From NCBI RefSeq assembly GCF_016654005.1, contig NZ_JAEPWN010000001.1, forward strand, positions 186,001-250,000: a DNA stretch of 64,000 bases. The letters are read 5' to 3'. The notes beneath the pieces were generated by a model. The model did not search any database, had not been told where the DNA came from, and saw only the letters and a list, made by a program, of their open reading frames with translations. A program made the translations under genes and the position numbers. This stretch comes from Brevundimonas nasdae (GTDB lineage: Bacteria; Pseudomonadota; Alphaproteobacteria; Caulobacterales; Caulobacteraceae). This document shows positions 53,817 through 64,000 of the stretch, piece by piece; position 1 is the first letter of the stretch, and the number at the start of each line of letters is the position of its first letter.

Positions 53817-54950
53817 CTACTTGGCCGCAGCTTGGGCGGCAGGCGTCGGGGCAGGGGCGGGCGTCTGGGCCACGGTGACCCGGTCGCCCTCATTCAGGAA
53901 GCCGGCGCCGTCCACGATCACGCGCGCGCCGATGGCGACGCCCTCGACCGCCGTCTGGGCGTCGCTGCGCGACAGGACGGTGATCGGCTGGAAGTGGACC
54001 GAACTGTCGGTGTTCAGCACGAAGACGCCGGGCTTGTTGTTGCGGTACAGGACCGCCGCTGTCGGCACGGTGGTTGCGGGCTGATCACCCGCCGCGATGT
54101 CGGCGCGGGCGAACATGCCCGGGCGCAGGTGGCTGCCGCTGGCCAGGGTGATGCGGGCCAGACCCAGGCGGGTGCTGGCGTTGACCTCCGGCGTGACCAG
54201 ACGGACCGTGCCGGTCGTATCGCCGCCCTCGCTGGAGGAGATGGTCGCCGACTGACCGGCGCGGACCAGACCCAGCTGGGTCTCCGGCACCTGGGCGTTC
54301 AACTCCAGACGACCGTCGCGGACCATGCGGAACAGTTCGGTTCCCGCGCCGATGATCTGGCCCTTGGTGACGCTGCGGCTGATGATCAGGCCGGACACGG
54401 GCGCGCGGATGGTGGCCTGGGACAGGCGGGTGCGGGTCTCCGCCAGCGAGGCGCGAGCCGAGGCCAGATTGGCGGCTGAGGCGCGCTGGTTGGCCAGGGC
54501 CGTGTCCAGCGCCGCCTGGCTGAGGAAGCCGCGATCCTTAAGCTCCTGTGCACGCGCCAGGGCGGCGTCATCGCGGGCGTTGTTGGCTTCGGCCGTCTGC
54601 ACGCCCGCCTGCTGCTGCTGCACCTGGGCGCGCAGCAGCACGTCGTTCATCTGCACCAGCGGCTGGCCTTCGCGGACGTAGGAGCCCTCGTCCACATACA
54701 GGGCCACGGCGGTCAGGCCGCCCGTCTCGGCGCCGACCGGCACCTCCTGCCAGGCCGACACCGTGCCGGATGCGGTGATGACGCGGTTCAGACTGGTCTG
54801 GGCGACGGTCGCCGCCGTGACGGTCTGACGCGAACTGCCCGCTTTTTCGTCCTTCTTTTCATCGCCTCCGTGTCCGCCGCAGCCTGCGAGCAACAGGGCG
54901 GAAAGCGCAACGGCGCTAAGGCCCAGAGCGGTTCGGGTCGTCTTTGACAC
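53817..54950 (-). CDS. RND efflux periplasmic adaptor (membrane fusion protein), lipoprotein
   Basis: A 377-residue HlyD/AcrA-family adaptor with a lipoprotein signal (LGLSAVALSALLLAGCGG; lipobox LAGC). A barrel-sandwich hybrid (ASGTVSAWQEVPVGAETGGLTAVALYVDEG), a long coiled hairpin (residues about 95-185) and beta-barrel segments follow. It links the permease to an outer-membrane channel. The GTG at 54950 is preceded by GAGGA. It ends 8 bp before the permease gene. Confidence 0.95.
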   Translation of the reverse strand: MSKTTRTALGLSAVALSALLLAGCGGHGGDEKKDEKAGSSRQTVTAATVAQTSLNRVITASGTVSAWQEVPVGAETGGLTAVALYVDEGSYVREGQPLVQMNDVLLRAQVQQQQAGVQTAEANNARDDAALARAQELKDRGFLSQAALDTALANQRASAANLASARASLAETRTRLSQATIRAPVSGLIISRSVTKGQIIGAGTELFRMVRDGRLELNAQVPETQLGLVRAGQSATISSSEGGDTTGTVRLVTPEVNASTRLGLARITLASGSHLRPGMFARADIAAGDQPATTVPTAAVLYRNNKPGVFVLNTDSSVHFQPITVLSRSDAQTAVEGVAIGARVIVDGAGFLNEGDRVTVAQTPAPAPTPAAQAAAK

Positions 54951-55143
54951 GGGGAAATCCTCGGTTGCAGGCGAAGCGGATCATCGGCTTGCGCCGAGCC
55001 TGTAGGGCAAAGCTGTTTACAGCTTGTGTTTGTTCCTCTCAAACGCCGAAAGCGATTGTTGCAAACCCTTAATCTGGCACTGACAAAGGCGCAGATCAGC
55101 GCTCGCTATGGCCCCCGACACGTCCGCGTGATAGGGCGCGCGG

Positions 55144-56952
<1,809 letters not shown>

Positions 56953-56969
56953 TCGCGCACTGATCTTCT

Positions 56970-57131
56970 CCCTCCCCTGCGGGGGAGGGTGGCTGAGGCG
57001 TCAGCCGAAGCCGGGTGGGCCGACCCGGCAAGGCCGCACTGATCTGCTGAACCATAGACCGTGGGGCGTCGCCCTGCCGCCCCCACCCGGTCTCGCCTCC
57101 GGCTCGACCACCCTCCCGGGAACGGGGAGGG
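56970..57131. repeat. Palindromic intergenic element, copy B (162 bp)
   Basis: The same architecture as the element at 39619-39760: CCCTCCCC hairpin with GGGGAGGG at the left end, GGGTGGG...CCCACCCGG core arms and a GGGGAGGG right end (57124-57131). It fills the gap between lepA and the convergent gene at 57139. Confidence 0.8.
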
Positions 57132-57138
57132 AGAGGCG

Positions 57139-57681
57139 TCATATCTCCACGTCCTCTGGCACGCCCAGTTCGTCGCGCAGTTCCTGCGGGTGCAGCCGCG
57201 CCATTTCCGCGTCCAGCACCTCCAGCGGCCTCAGCCGCCCGTCGTCATCCCAGAAGACCTCGGCCCACGGCTGACCCGTCTCGCGCGCCCGCGCCCGGTC
57301 ACGCGCCGTCGCCGCCGGTCCCAGATGTTCGGCCCGCCACCAGTACAGCCAGGGTATGTGCCAGTGCGGCGCCTGCATCAGCCGCTCGTCCTTGGCGGTC
57401 TCCATCAGGCATTGGGCCAGATCGCGCGCGTCGTGCAGTCGGTCATCGAACGCCTCGCGCTGGCGGCGGGCGTAGCGAGGCCAGCCTTCCAGCGGCTCGG
57501 GCGGCGGGTCTTCGCCCTTCAGCCTGCGCCAGCCTTCAGAGGCCCGCCGCCGCCACAGGTTCGACAGCCCCACATTATATCGCAACGCCAGCGACGCCCC
57601 CGTCTCGCCCCGCTCCCACGCCCGCCTGATCTCCCACCAGGTGTCCTCAGACCGGATTTTCCGTATCGGGCCGTAGGTCAT
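57139..57681 (-). CDS. Hypothetical protein with N-terminal HTH-like segment
   Basis: A 180-residue protein, very rich in Trp and Arg. Its N-terminal part WWEIRRAWERGETGASLALRYNVGLSNLWRRR looks like a helix-turn-helix of the kind in terminase small subunits or transposition regulators. The rest (HWHIPWLYWWRAEHLGP) matches nothing I know. It is convergent with lepA, and its 5' end faces the methyltransferase island. Confidence 0.7.
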   Translation of the reverse strand: MTYGPIRKIRSEDTWWEIRRAWERGETGASLALRYNVGLSNLWRRRASEGWRRLKGEDPPPEPLEGWPRYARRQREAFDDRLHDARDLAQCLMETAKDERLMQAPHWHIPWLYWWRAEHLGPAATARDRARARETGQPWAEVFWDDDGRLRPLEVLDAEMARLHPQELRDELGVPEDVEI

Positions 57682-57751
57682 GGGCGGGTTGTAGCGGTGC
57701 TGAACGTCAGGATCGGACGTCTTCGACGCGCTATGGGCGGCTGCGCTAGTC

Positions 57752-57772
57752 CTTCTCCCCTTGCGGGAGAAG
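57752..57772. repeat. Short palindromic repeat at island edge
   Basis: Inverted repeat CTTCTCCC / GGGAGAAG around CTTGC. The flanking sequence resembles a repeat common in alphaproteobacterial genomes. It lies 102 bp before the methyltransferase start and marks where base composition begins to fall. Confidence 0.6.
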
Positions 57773-57873
57773 TTGCCCCCCGGAGGGGCGGATTAGAGGT
57801 CGCTCCTTTAGCTAGAAAGTTTCCTCATGGTTGTGCACAGTGGGCCTCAACTCCACGACGAATCGGACTCACC

Positions 57874-58815
57874 ATGCTTCGCGAGCCAGCTCAATCTACC
57901 TTGGGGGAAGGAAAAATCCTTCAGGGAGACGTGCTGAAAGCTCTCAAGTCCGTCGAAACTGGATCCGTGGATTTGGTGGTGTCCTCTCCGCCGTACAATA
58001 TTGGCAAGATATACGAACGAGATCAAACTCGGACCTTAGAAGAATATAAAGTCTGGCAAACGGCAGTGGTCGATGCTGTGTGCGAGAAAATTAAGACGTC
58101 CGGAAGTGTGTGTTGGCAGGTCGGAAGCTATATTAAAAATGGTGAAGTTTATCCGCTCGACATAATGTTCTATGACCTGTTTAAGAAGAACGGATTCAAA
58201 CTTCGGAACAGGATAATTTGGCGATTCAACTTTGGTTTGAACTCAGATCGAAGGTTTTCTGGAAGATATGAGACCGTTCTCTGGTTCACAAAATCAGACG
58301 AATACAAGTTCAACCTAGACCCCGTTCGTGTCCCGCAACTGTATCCCGGAAAGCGACATTCAAAGAGCAAGGGGGTCAAGGCTGGTCTTCCAAGTGGGAA
58401 CCCAAGGGGCAAGAACCCCTCTGATTACTGGGAGTTTTCCGCCGAGAAGGACTTTCTTGAAAATCCTGTTTGGGAAATTCCCAACGTCAAAGCCAACCAT
58501 CCCGAGAAAACTGAACACCCTTGCCAGTTTCCCATCGAACTCGCGGAGCGTTGCGTCTTGGCGCTCAGTGAACCGGGAGATTTGGTCCTCGATCCCTTCG
58601 TGGGGACAGGCGCAGCCGTCTTAGCTGCTGTGAAGCAGAATAGGCGAGCGGTCGGCATCGATCGCGATCCGGCTTTTGTCAAACTTGCCCGAGCACGGCT
58701 GAAACAGCTTGCCGCCGGAAACTTGCCTGTTCGACCACTCGGGCGTCCCGTTAGCGCTCCAAGTGTGACGCAGAAAGTCGCGTTAGTTCCGGAAGAATGG
58801 CTGGAAGCAAGTTAG
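57874..58815 (+). CDS. Site-specific DNA methyltransferase (beta class)
   Basis: A 313-residue amino-methyltransferase. The catalytic motif IV is SPPYNIGK at residues 38-41 and the SAM-binding motif I is DPFVGTGAAVLAA at 240-252; this motif order (IV before I) defines the beta class. SPPY is more usual in N4-cytosine enzymes but also occurs in N6-adenine enzymes. A target-recognition region lies between (about residues 100-210). Base composition and codon use are clearly AT-richer than the flanking genes. It is followed after 22 bp by a DGQHR-domain gene on the same strand. The start is the ATG at 57874 (MLREPAQS). Confidence 0.92.
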   Translation: MLREPAQSTLGEGKILQGDVLKALKSVETGSVDLVVSSPPYNIGKIYERDQTRTLEEYKVWQTAVVDAVCEKIKTSGSVCWQVGSYIKNGEVYPLDIMFYDLFKKNGFKLRNRIIWRFNFGLNSDRRFSGRYETVLWFTKSDEYKFNLDPVRVPQLYPGKRHSKSKGVKAGLPSGNPRGKNPSDYWEFSAEKDFLENPVWEIPNVKANHPEKTEHPCQFPIELAERCVLALSEPGDLVLDPFVGTGAAVLAAVKQNRRAVGIDRDPAFVKLARARLKQLAAGNLPVRPLGRPVSAPSVTQKVALVPEEWLEAS

Positions 58816-58837
58816 ATACGCCTGGGGAGGGGCGCGA

Positions 58838-60541
58838 ATGAAGAAGGCCGTCAAAACGAAGAAGGTAAAACCTCCGCTTTCCGCGCAGGATATTCTAAAA
58901 CGCGACCACTTCAGTAGGGTCCGTACGCTGTTTCGTTTGGCTGGCTTCAAGCGAATCGGCAAGATGATGGATAAAGAGTTCACCTTCGAGGGGAGTACCT
59001 GCGATATAGATGATGTGTTCTACTTAGAGAACGTAATCGTTTTCGTAGAGTATACCGTATCAAATGAGGTGTCGGTCCATCTCAAAAAAAAGTCTGTGCC
59101 ATTTCGGAAAATGGTAGAGAATCCGACGGGATTTCTCACTTATTTGAAGGCGACCTTTCCCGCATTCGCGGAGGCTGTATCGGGCATATACGATTTGGAT
59201 CAGTGTCGCGTATTTGTTCTTTATGCATCGCGGCATGCGGTCGCAAATGAAACCAAAGCTGAAGTGCCAAGCGTGACGTATCTCGACTACAACGTTGTCC
59301 GATACTTGGAGAGCGTGTCTCGTGCGGTGCGGCATACTGCACGATACGAGATTCTCGAGTTTTTGGGCCTCCCGGTCTCGGAGTTTGGCTCAGCAATCCT
59401 CAATCCAGCCTCAGCCGCGACCTCAGTTTATGATGGTTCGGTGCTGCCAGAATCCCATTCGAACTTTGGCGCGGGCTTCAAGGTTGCCTCCTTCTACATC
59501 GATCCAGACGCGCTTCTGCAGCGCGCCTACGTCCTTAGACGCGATGGATGGCGGGGAGGGGCTAGCTTGTACCAACGCATGATTTCAAGTGCTAAGATTG
59601 AGAAAGTCCGGCGCTACTTGCGATCAAGAAAGCGGGTGTTCATAAACAACGTGATCGCCACGCTGCCATCAACAACGAAGATCGTCGACGAGGACGGTGC
59701 AACCACTGATACGGCGGCAATCAAGAAGACTAAGCGAGCGCGGATTCAAATACCAAACGAGATAGGAACTATCGGAATTATTGACGGCCAGCACCGTTTG
59801 TTCGCCTATCATGAAGGAGGCTCGGGTGAAACAGAGATTTCTGTCCTTCGAAAGCGGCAGAATCTTCTGGTCACAGGAATTATTTTTCCGCCCGGAATGT
59901 CGGATGACGAACAGATGCGCTTTCAGGCCAATCTGTTTTTGGAGATTAATTCTACCCAGACGGCAGTAAAATCCGATCTTACGCAAGAGATTGAAGTTTT
60001 ACTTCGGCCCTATTCAGCAATTTCTATAGCGAAGAGAGTCATAAATCGGCTCAACGAGGGGAGCGGCGCGCTAGGCAATAAGTTTGAGAGATACTTCTAC
60101 GACCAAGATAAAATGAAGACGACTTCGGTTGTCAGCTATGCGCTCGCGCATCTTGTGCGGATCGGAGGGCCGGATTCTCTTTTTAACGCATGGAAATCTC
60201 CGTCAAAGCAAGACCTCAAGACGCAAAACAACGACGCACTGTTGGATGAGTATGTCTCGTACTGCTCTATGGAGGTCGCTAAATTCATGTCGGCAGTAAA
60301 GTCTCAGGTCCCTGCGGAACGATGGACTGCAGATCGTAAGGTGCCAGGATATTTCCTTACGACTACAACGATAAACGGATGCCTGAGCTTGTTTAGGCGG
60401 ATCGTTCGCAATGGAAAGCTGGCAGAGACCGCGAGCTACAAGGAGGCGCTTGACGGGCTGCAAGAATTCAAGTTCTCGGACTATAAATCCAGTCAATACA
60501 ACAAGCTAGGAGAAGCGCTGTTTATTAAATACTTCTCGTAG
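58838..60541 (+). CDS. DGQHR-domain protein with N-terminal PD-(D/E)XK-like segment
   Basis: A 567-residue protein. The DGQHR motif is at residues 316-320 (IGIIDGQHRLFAYHE), with supporting FLEINSTQTAVKSDLTQEI downstream; this domain is shared with DndB-like DNA-modification regulators. The N-terminal part (residues about 45-130) contains CDIDDVF (residues 55-61) and VFVEYTVSNE (69-78), an arrangement like a PD-(D/E)XK nuclease core with Thr where Lys is usual. So it may be a degenerate or variant nuclease fused to a DGQHR module. GGGGAGGGG lies upstream of the ATG. AT-rich compared with flanks. Function is inferred. Confidence 0.85.
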   Translation: MKKAVKTKKVKPPLSAQDILKRDHFSRVRTLFRLAGFKRIGKMMDKEFTFEGSTCDIDDVFYLENVIVFVEYTVSNEVSVHLKKKSVPFRKMVENPTGFLTYLKATFPAFAEAVSGIYDLDQCRVFVLYASRHAVANETKAEVPSVTYLDYNVVRYLESVSRAVRHTARYEILEFLGLPVSEFGSAILNPASAATSVYDGSVLPESHSNFGAGFKVASFYIDPDALLQRAYVLRRDGWRGGASLYQRMISSAKIEKVRRYLRSRKRVFINNVIATLPSTTKIVDEDGATTDTAAIKKTKRARIQIPNEIGTIGIIDGQHRLFAYHEGGSGETEISVLRKRQNLLVTGIIFPPGMSDDEQMRFQANLFLEINSTQTAVKSDLTQEIEVLLRPYSAISIAKRVINRLNEGSGALGNKFERYFYDQDKMKTTSVVSYALAHLVRIGGPDSLFNAWKSPSKQDLKTQNNDALLDEYVSYCSMEVAKFMSAVKSQVPAERWTADRKVPGYFLTTTTINGCLSLFRRIVRNGKLAETASYKEALDGLQEFKFSDYKSSQYNKLGEALFIKYFS

Positions 60542-60553
60542 TGCAGAACCCCT

Positions 60554-62887
60554 TCATCGTCCCTTCCTGAACCGCTCTTGCGCCTCCGCCGCCGCCTCCT
60601 TGCGCCATTTCTTCGGGGCTGACCGGTCCACCTCTTCGCCTGCGCCGGTCAGGGCTTCGTTGGCGAACTCCAGGTCCATCAGCTTCATGCGCTTGATCTC
60701 GTCGCGCAGGCGGGCGGCTTCCTCGAACTCCAGGTTGGAGGCGGCTTCGCGCATGCGGCCTTCCAGATCGCGCAGGGCGGCCTGGAAGTTGGTGCCGACG
60801 AAGGGTTTGGAGGCCTCGGCCACGCCCGGCTTGGTCAGGCGGTCCAGGTCGCGGGACTCATAGGGGCTTTCCAGGATCTCCTTGATGTCGCGCTTGACGC
60901 TTTCGGGCGTGATGCCGTGTTCGGTGTTGTAGGCGACCTGACGCTCGCGCCTGCGGTCTGTCTCGGCGATGGCGCGCTCCATCGAGCCGGTCATCCGGTC
61001 GGCATATAGAATGACGCGGCCGTCGACGTTGCGCGCGGCGCGGCCGATGGTCTGGATCAATGAGGTCTCGGAGCGCAGGAAGCCCTCCTTGTCCGCGTCC
61101 AGAATGGCGACCAGCCCGCACTCGGGGATGTCCAGACCCTCGCGCAGCAGGTTGATGCCGATCAGACAGTCGAACGACCCCAGCCGCAGGTCGCGCAGAA
61201 TCTCGATCCGCTCCAGCGTGTCCACGTCCGAGTGCATGTAGCGGACGCGGATGCCCTGCTCATGCATGTATTCGGTCAGGTCCTCGGCCATCTTCTTGGT
61301 CAGGGTGGTGACCAGGGAGCGGTAGCCGGCGCGGGTGGTGGCCTTGACCTCGTCGATGACGTCATCGACCTGGTTGCGGGTAGCGCCTGAGACGGGGCGG
61401 ATCTCGACCGGCGGGTCGATCAGGCCGGTGGGGCGGATGACCTGCTCGACAAAGACGCCGCCCGCCCGCTCCATCTCCCACGGGCCGGGGGTGGCGCTGA
61501 CGTGAACCGTCTGGGGCCGCATGGCGTCCCATTCCTCGAACTTCAGCGGGCGGTTGTCGATGCAGGAGGGCAGGCGGAAGCCGTACTCCGCCAGGGTCGA
61601 CTTGCGGCGGTAGTCGCCCCGGAACATGCCGTTGATCTGGCCGATGGTGACGTGGCTCTCGTCCACGAACAGCAGGGCGTTGTCGGGGATGTATTCAAAG
61701 AAGGTGGGCGGCGGCTCTCCCGGCGCGCGGCCGGTCAGCCAGCGGGAATAGTTCTCGATCCCCGCGCAGGAGCCGGTGGCCTCCATCATCTCCAGGTCGA
61801 AGCGGGTGCGCTGCTCCAGCCGCTGGGCCTCCAGCAGCTTGCCGTTCTCGACCATCCAGTCCAGCGTCTCCTTCAGCTCCGCCTTGATGCCCAGGGTCGC
61901 CTGGTTCAGCGTCGGGCGCGGGGTGACATAGTGGCTGGCCGCATAGACGGTGATCTCGGTCAGGTCGGCGGTCTTCTTGCCGGTCAGGGGATCGAACTCC
62001 TGGATCGCCTCCAGTTCGTCGCCGAACAGGCTGATGCGCCAGGCGCGGTCCTCAAGGTGGACCGGGAAGATCTCGATCACGTCGCCGCGTTTCCTGAACA
62101 TGCCCCGGTCGAAGTTCAGGTCGTTGCGCTTGTACTGCAGCGCGATCAGGTCGGCCCGCAGCTTGGCCTCGTCGATCGTGTCCCCGACCTTCAGGCTGAA
62201 GGTCATGGCGGTGTAGGTCTCCACCGACCCGATGCCGTAAATGCAGCTGACCGAGGCGACCACGATCACATCGTCCCGCTCCAGAATCGCCCGCGTCGCC
62301 GAGTGCCGCATCCGGTCGATCTGCTCGTTTATTGACGAGTCTTTTTCGATGTAAGTGTCTGTTCTTGGGACATAAGCTTCCGGTTGATAATAGTCATAAT
62401 AGCTGACGAAATATTCGACCGCATTGTCCGGGAAGAAGGCCTTGAACTCGGAATAGAGCTGGGCCGCCAGGGTCTTGTTAGGGGCCAGGATCAGGGCCGG
62501 GCGCTGGGTCTGTTCGATGACCTTGGCCATGGTGAAGGTCTTGCCCGAGCCGGTGACGCCCAGCAGCACCTGATCCCGATCGCCCGCCTCGGCCTGAGCC
62601 ACCAGTTCGGCGATGGCGGCGGGCTGGTCGCCGGCGGGGGTGTATTTGGTCTCCAGTCGGAAGACGCCGCCCTTCTTGGTCCCCTCGCGCGAGGGACGGT
62701 GCGGCGCCCAGCCCGCAGGCGCGGCGACCGGCTCTTCCGGCGTCAGGCGCGGGCCGGTGACCGGGGCGAACATCGGCATGGCCTTGGCCGGTTTTCCCGT
62801 CTCGCGCACGAACTGCGCCGACGCCTCCTGCACGCCGGGGTTCGGCACATGGACGGGCTTGGTCGATTTCGAGGGGGAACGAGCCAT
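60554..62887 (-). CDS. uvrB: UvrABC system protein B
   Basis: A 777-residue UvrB with Walker [18 protein letters not shown], the beta-hairpin region [21 protein letters not shown], the DEAD-like box [13 protein letters not shown], helicase motifs [18 protein letters not shown], and the C-terminal UVR motif [20 protein letters not shown]. About 71 residues precede the region equivalent to the E. coli N-terminus; such extensions occur in alphaproteobacteria. It damages-scans DNA with UvrA and loads UvrC. The 3' end is only 12 bp from the convergent DGQHR gene. Confidence 0.97.
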   Translation of the reverse strand: MARSPSKSTKPVHVPNPGVQEASAQFVRETGKPAKAMPMFAPVTGPRLTPEEPVAAPAGWAPHRPSREGTKKGGVFRLETKYTPAGDQPAAIAELVAQAEAGDRDQVLLGVTGSGKTFTMAKVIEQTQRPALILAPNKTLAAQLYSEFKAFFPDNAVEYFVSYYDYYQPEAYVPRTDTYIEKDSSINEQIDRMRHSATRAILERDDVIVVASVSCIYGIGSVETYTAMTFSLKVGDTIDEAKLRADLIALQYKRNDLNFDRGMFRKRGDVIEIFPVHLEDRAWRISLFGDELEAIQEFDPLTGKKTADLTEITVYAASHYVTPRPTLNQATLGIKAELKETLDWMVENGKLLEAQRLEQRTRFDLEMMEATGSCAGIENYSRWLTGRAPGEPPPTFFEYIPDNALLFVDESHVTIGQINGMFRGDYRRKSTLAEYGFRLPSCIDNRPLKFEEWDAMRPQTVHVSATPGPWEMERAGGVFVEQVIRPTGLIDPPVEIRPVSGATRNQVDDVIDEVKATTRAGYRSLVTTLTKKMAEDLTEYMHEQGIRVRYMHSDVDTLERIEILRDLRLGSFDCLIGINLLREGLDIPECGLVAILDADKEGFLRSETSLIQTIGRAARNVDGRVILYADRMTGSMERAIAETDRRRERQVAYNTEHGITPESVKRDIKEILESPYESRDLDRLTKPGVAEASKPFVGTNFQAALRDLEGRMREAASNLEFEEAARLRDEIKRMKLMDLEFANEALTGAGEEVDRSAPKKWRKEAAAEAQERFRKGR

Positions 62888-63259
62888 GAACGCAACCTAA
62901 TGTGCGTGTCGCATGTCCGCTAGGATTTGGTTGCGAGCGGGCGCTTTGAAGCTGGATTGTAAAGTTATGGCCGTACAATCTGCAGTTAAGTAACGTTTAA
63001 ATAACGACGTAATATAAACCGAATCTGCCATATTATCGACTTAAAGTGGCAAATTAAGAATTTCCAAGGGCCAATTGTCGTCAAAAATGCCGCAGTTTTC
63101 CGACTAACGTTGCTTTCCTGACATATTTTTGTTGCCCACACTTCTCACGTTCCTTAGCCATCGAGGTATCAAAGGGGCGTTTCGCGAACATCGTTTTTTA
63201 GAACGGTGTTCGGATAACGTTGTGATTTCTGTTCGGCCTCATAAGCATTATAGGGACAT
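62888..63259. promoter_or_regulatory. AT-rich leader of second TonB receptor
   Basis: A 372-bp divergent region between uvrB and a receptor gene, markedly AT-rich (TAACGTTTAAATAACGACG around 62991). A hairpin CGAACATCGTT / AACGGTGTTCG (63185-63212) with one mismatch sits in the receptor leader, 47 bp before the start. TAGGGAC precedes the ATG. No gene is seen. Confidence 0.55.
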
Positions 63260-64000
63260 ATGAGTACTCATAAGAATTTCCTCCTAGGCTCCACGGTTGT
63301 TGGTAGTGCGGCAGCGGTTTCTCTGGCGCTTCTCACCTCGACTGCGGCCTTCGCGCAGACCGCAAATCAAGCCTCGACGCAGCAGGCTTCTGATGTGGAT
63401 GAGGTCGTTGTCGTTGGTTCGCGTCTCCGTCGCGACAACTTCAATGCGCCGTCGCCGACTCAGGTCGTGACGCGTGAAGAAGCGACCCTGCAGGGCTTCG
63501 CTTCGACAGCTGAAGTGCTGCAAAGCGCGGCTGTCACGGGCGGCACCGCTCAGATCAACAACTCTTACGGCAACTTCGTCGTGAACGGCGGCGGCGGCGT
63601 CAATACGATTGGCCTGCGCGGCATGGGGCCGACCCGTACCCTAGTCCTGTTGAACGGTCGCCGCGTTTCGCCGGCAGGTTCGCGTGGATCGGTTGGTTCG
63701 GCAGACTTGAACGTGCTGCCGACTGCGATGATTGAACGCGTTGAAGTGCTGCGCGACGGCGCTTCGTCCATCTATGGATCGGACGCCATCGCCGGCGTTG
63801 TGAACATCCAGACGCGCAAAAACTTTGAGGGCCTCACCCTCGAGGCGCAGCGCAACGAAACCATGGAAGCTAATGGCAATGGCGGCTCGACCCGTCTGTC
63901 GCTGACGGCTGGCGCCCATGGTGATCGTTGGCGTGCTGCAGGTTCGATCGAACACTATGATCGTGACGAACTGACGCTGCGCGATCGCGCTTTCACCCGC
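63260..64000 (+). CDS. TonB-dependent receptor, N-terminal part (runs off window)
   Basis: An open frame of 247 codons with no stop before the window edge. A signal peptide (MSTHKNFLLGSTVVGSAAAV through TAAFAQ) is followed by a TonB-box-like VDEVVVVGSRLRR, then the plug: TQVVTREEATLQGF, GLRGMGPTRTLVLLNGRR, VEVLRDGASSIYGSDAIAGVVNI. The Gly/Asn pattern and plug resemble the NosA/oar-like or peptide-sugar receptors of Caulobacterales, ligand not readable. The ATG at 63260 is preceded by TAGGGAC. Confidence 0.93.
   Translation, partial: MSTHKNFLLGSTVVGSAAAVSLALLTSTAAFAQTANQASTQQASDVDEVVVVGSRLRRDNFNAPSPTQVVTREEATLQGFASTAEVLQSAAVTGGTAQINNSYGNFVVNGGGGVNTIGLRGMGPTRTLVLLNGRRVSPAGSRGSVGSADLNVLPTAMIERVEVLRDGASSIYGSDAIAGVVNIQTRKNFEGLTLEAQRNETMEANGNGGSTRLSLTAGAHGDRWRAAGSIEHYDRDELTLRDRAFTR

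Noticed and set aside
57061..57873. N-terminal extension of the methyltransferase from 57061
   Set aside because: It reads through the palindromic element and antisense to the gene at 57139; coding signal begins at 57874.

Overview
This 64 kb window is high-GC bacterial chromosome. Gene content and order point to an alphaproteobacterium of the Caulobacteraceae, most likely Brevundimonas or a close relative. The supporting signs are an aa3 oxidase cluster with ctaB, ctaG, DUF983 and SURF1 genes, a rsmE-gshA pair, an N-terminally extended UvrB, many TonB-system genes and GC-rich palindromic intergenic repeats. This placement is inferred from family resemblance; no database search was run. I see no rRNA, tRNA, CRISPR array, integrase or transposase.

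Layout. 1-1.0 kb: a PadR repressor and DUF1700 membrane protein pair, with a clear operator. 1.2-11.1 kb: cytochrome c oxidase (coxB, coxA, ctaB, a CoxF-like small protein, ctaG, coxC, DUF983, SURF1, M16 peptidase), interrupted between ctaG and coxC by a Nudix hydrolase, a Gly-rich membrane protein and an AT-richer TonB-domain gene. 11.2-16.3 kb: flavin reductase, two small Cys-rich secreted proteins, an esterase, cold-shock protein, GNAT and a GGDEF/EAL protein. 16.3-18.4 kb: an operon of Fur-like regulator, siderophore-interacting reductase and AraC regulator. 18.5-24.3 kb: lipoprotein, a PPM phosphatase-kinase fusion, YqgE, peroxiredoxin, Vsr and a hybrid histidine kinase. 24.4-37.8 kb: housekeeping metabolism (pyrD, gloB, phaB, alcohol dehydrogenase, gshA, rsmE, ubiB). 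37.9-42.1 kb: a YefM/YoeB toxin-antitoxin pair, then a MerR (LiuR-like) regulon with two acyl-CoA dehydrogenases. 42.2-50.7 kb: DoxX, a secreted EreA/ChaN-like protein, selO, nhaA and a TonB-dependent receptor. 50.7-55 kb: RND efflux permease and adaptor. 55.1-64 kb: lepA, a two-gene AT-rich island, uvrB, and the start of a second TonB-dependent receptor.

The best candidate for an undescribed system is the island at about 57.8-60.5 kb. It encodes a beta-class DNA methyltransferase followed 22 bp later by a 567-residue protein with an N-terminal PD-(D/E)XK-like segment and a DGQHR domain. Its base composition is clearly lower in GC than its surroundings, and it abuts the 3' end of uvrB. I read it as a restriction-modification-like or DNA-modification defence module.

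Several regulatory sites can be read directly: a 20-bp dyad before padR, a 28-bp dyad before yefM-yoeB, two tandem 18-bp dyads before the MerR gene, and a 42-bp near-perfect palindrome upstream of doxX. The window also carries several families of palindromic intergenic repeats, two of them related elements of about 140-160 bp.
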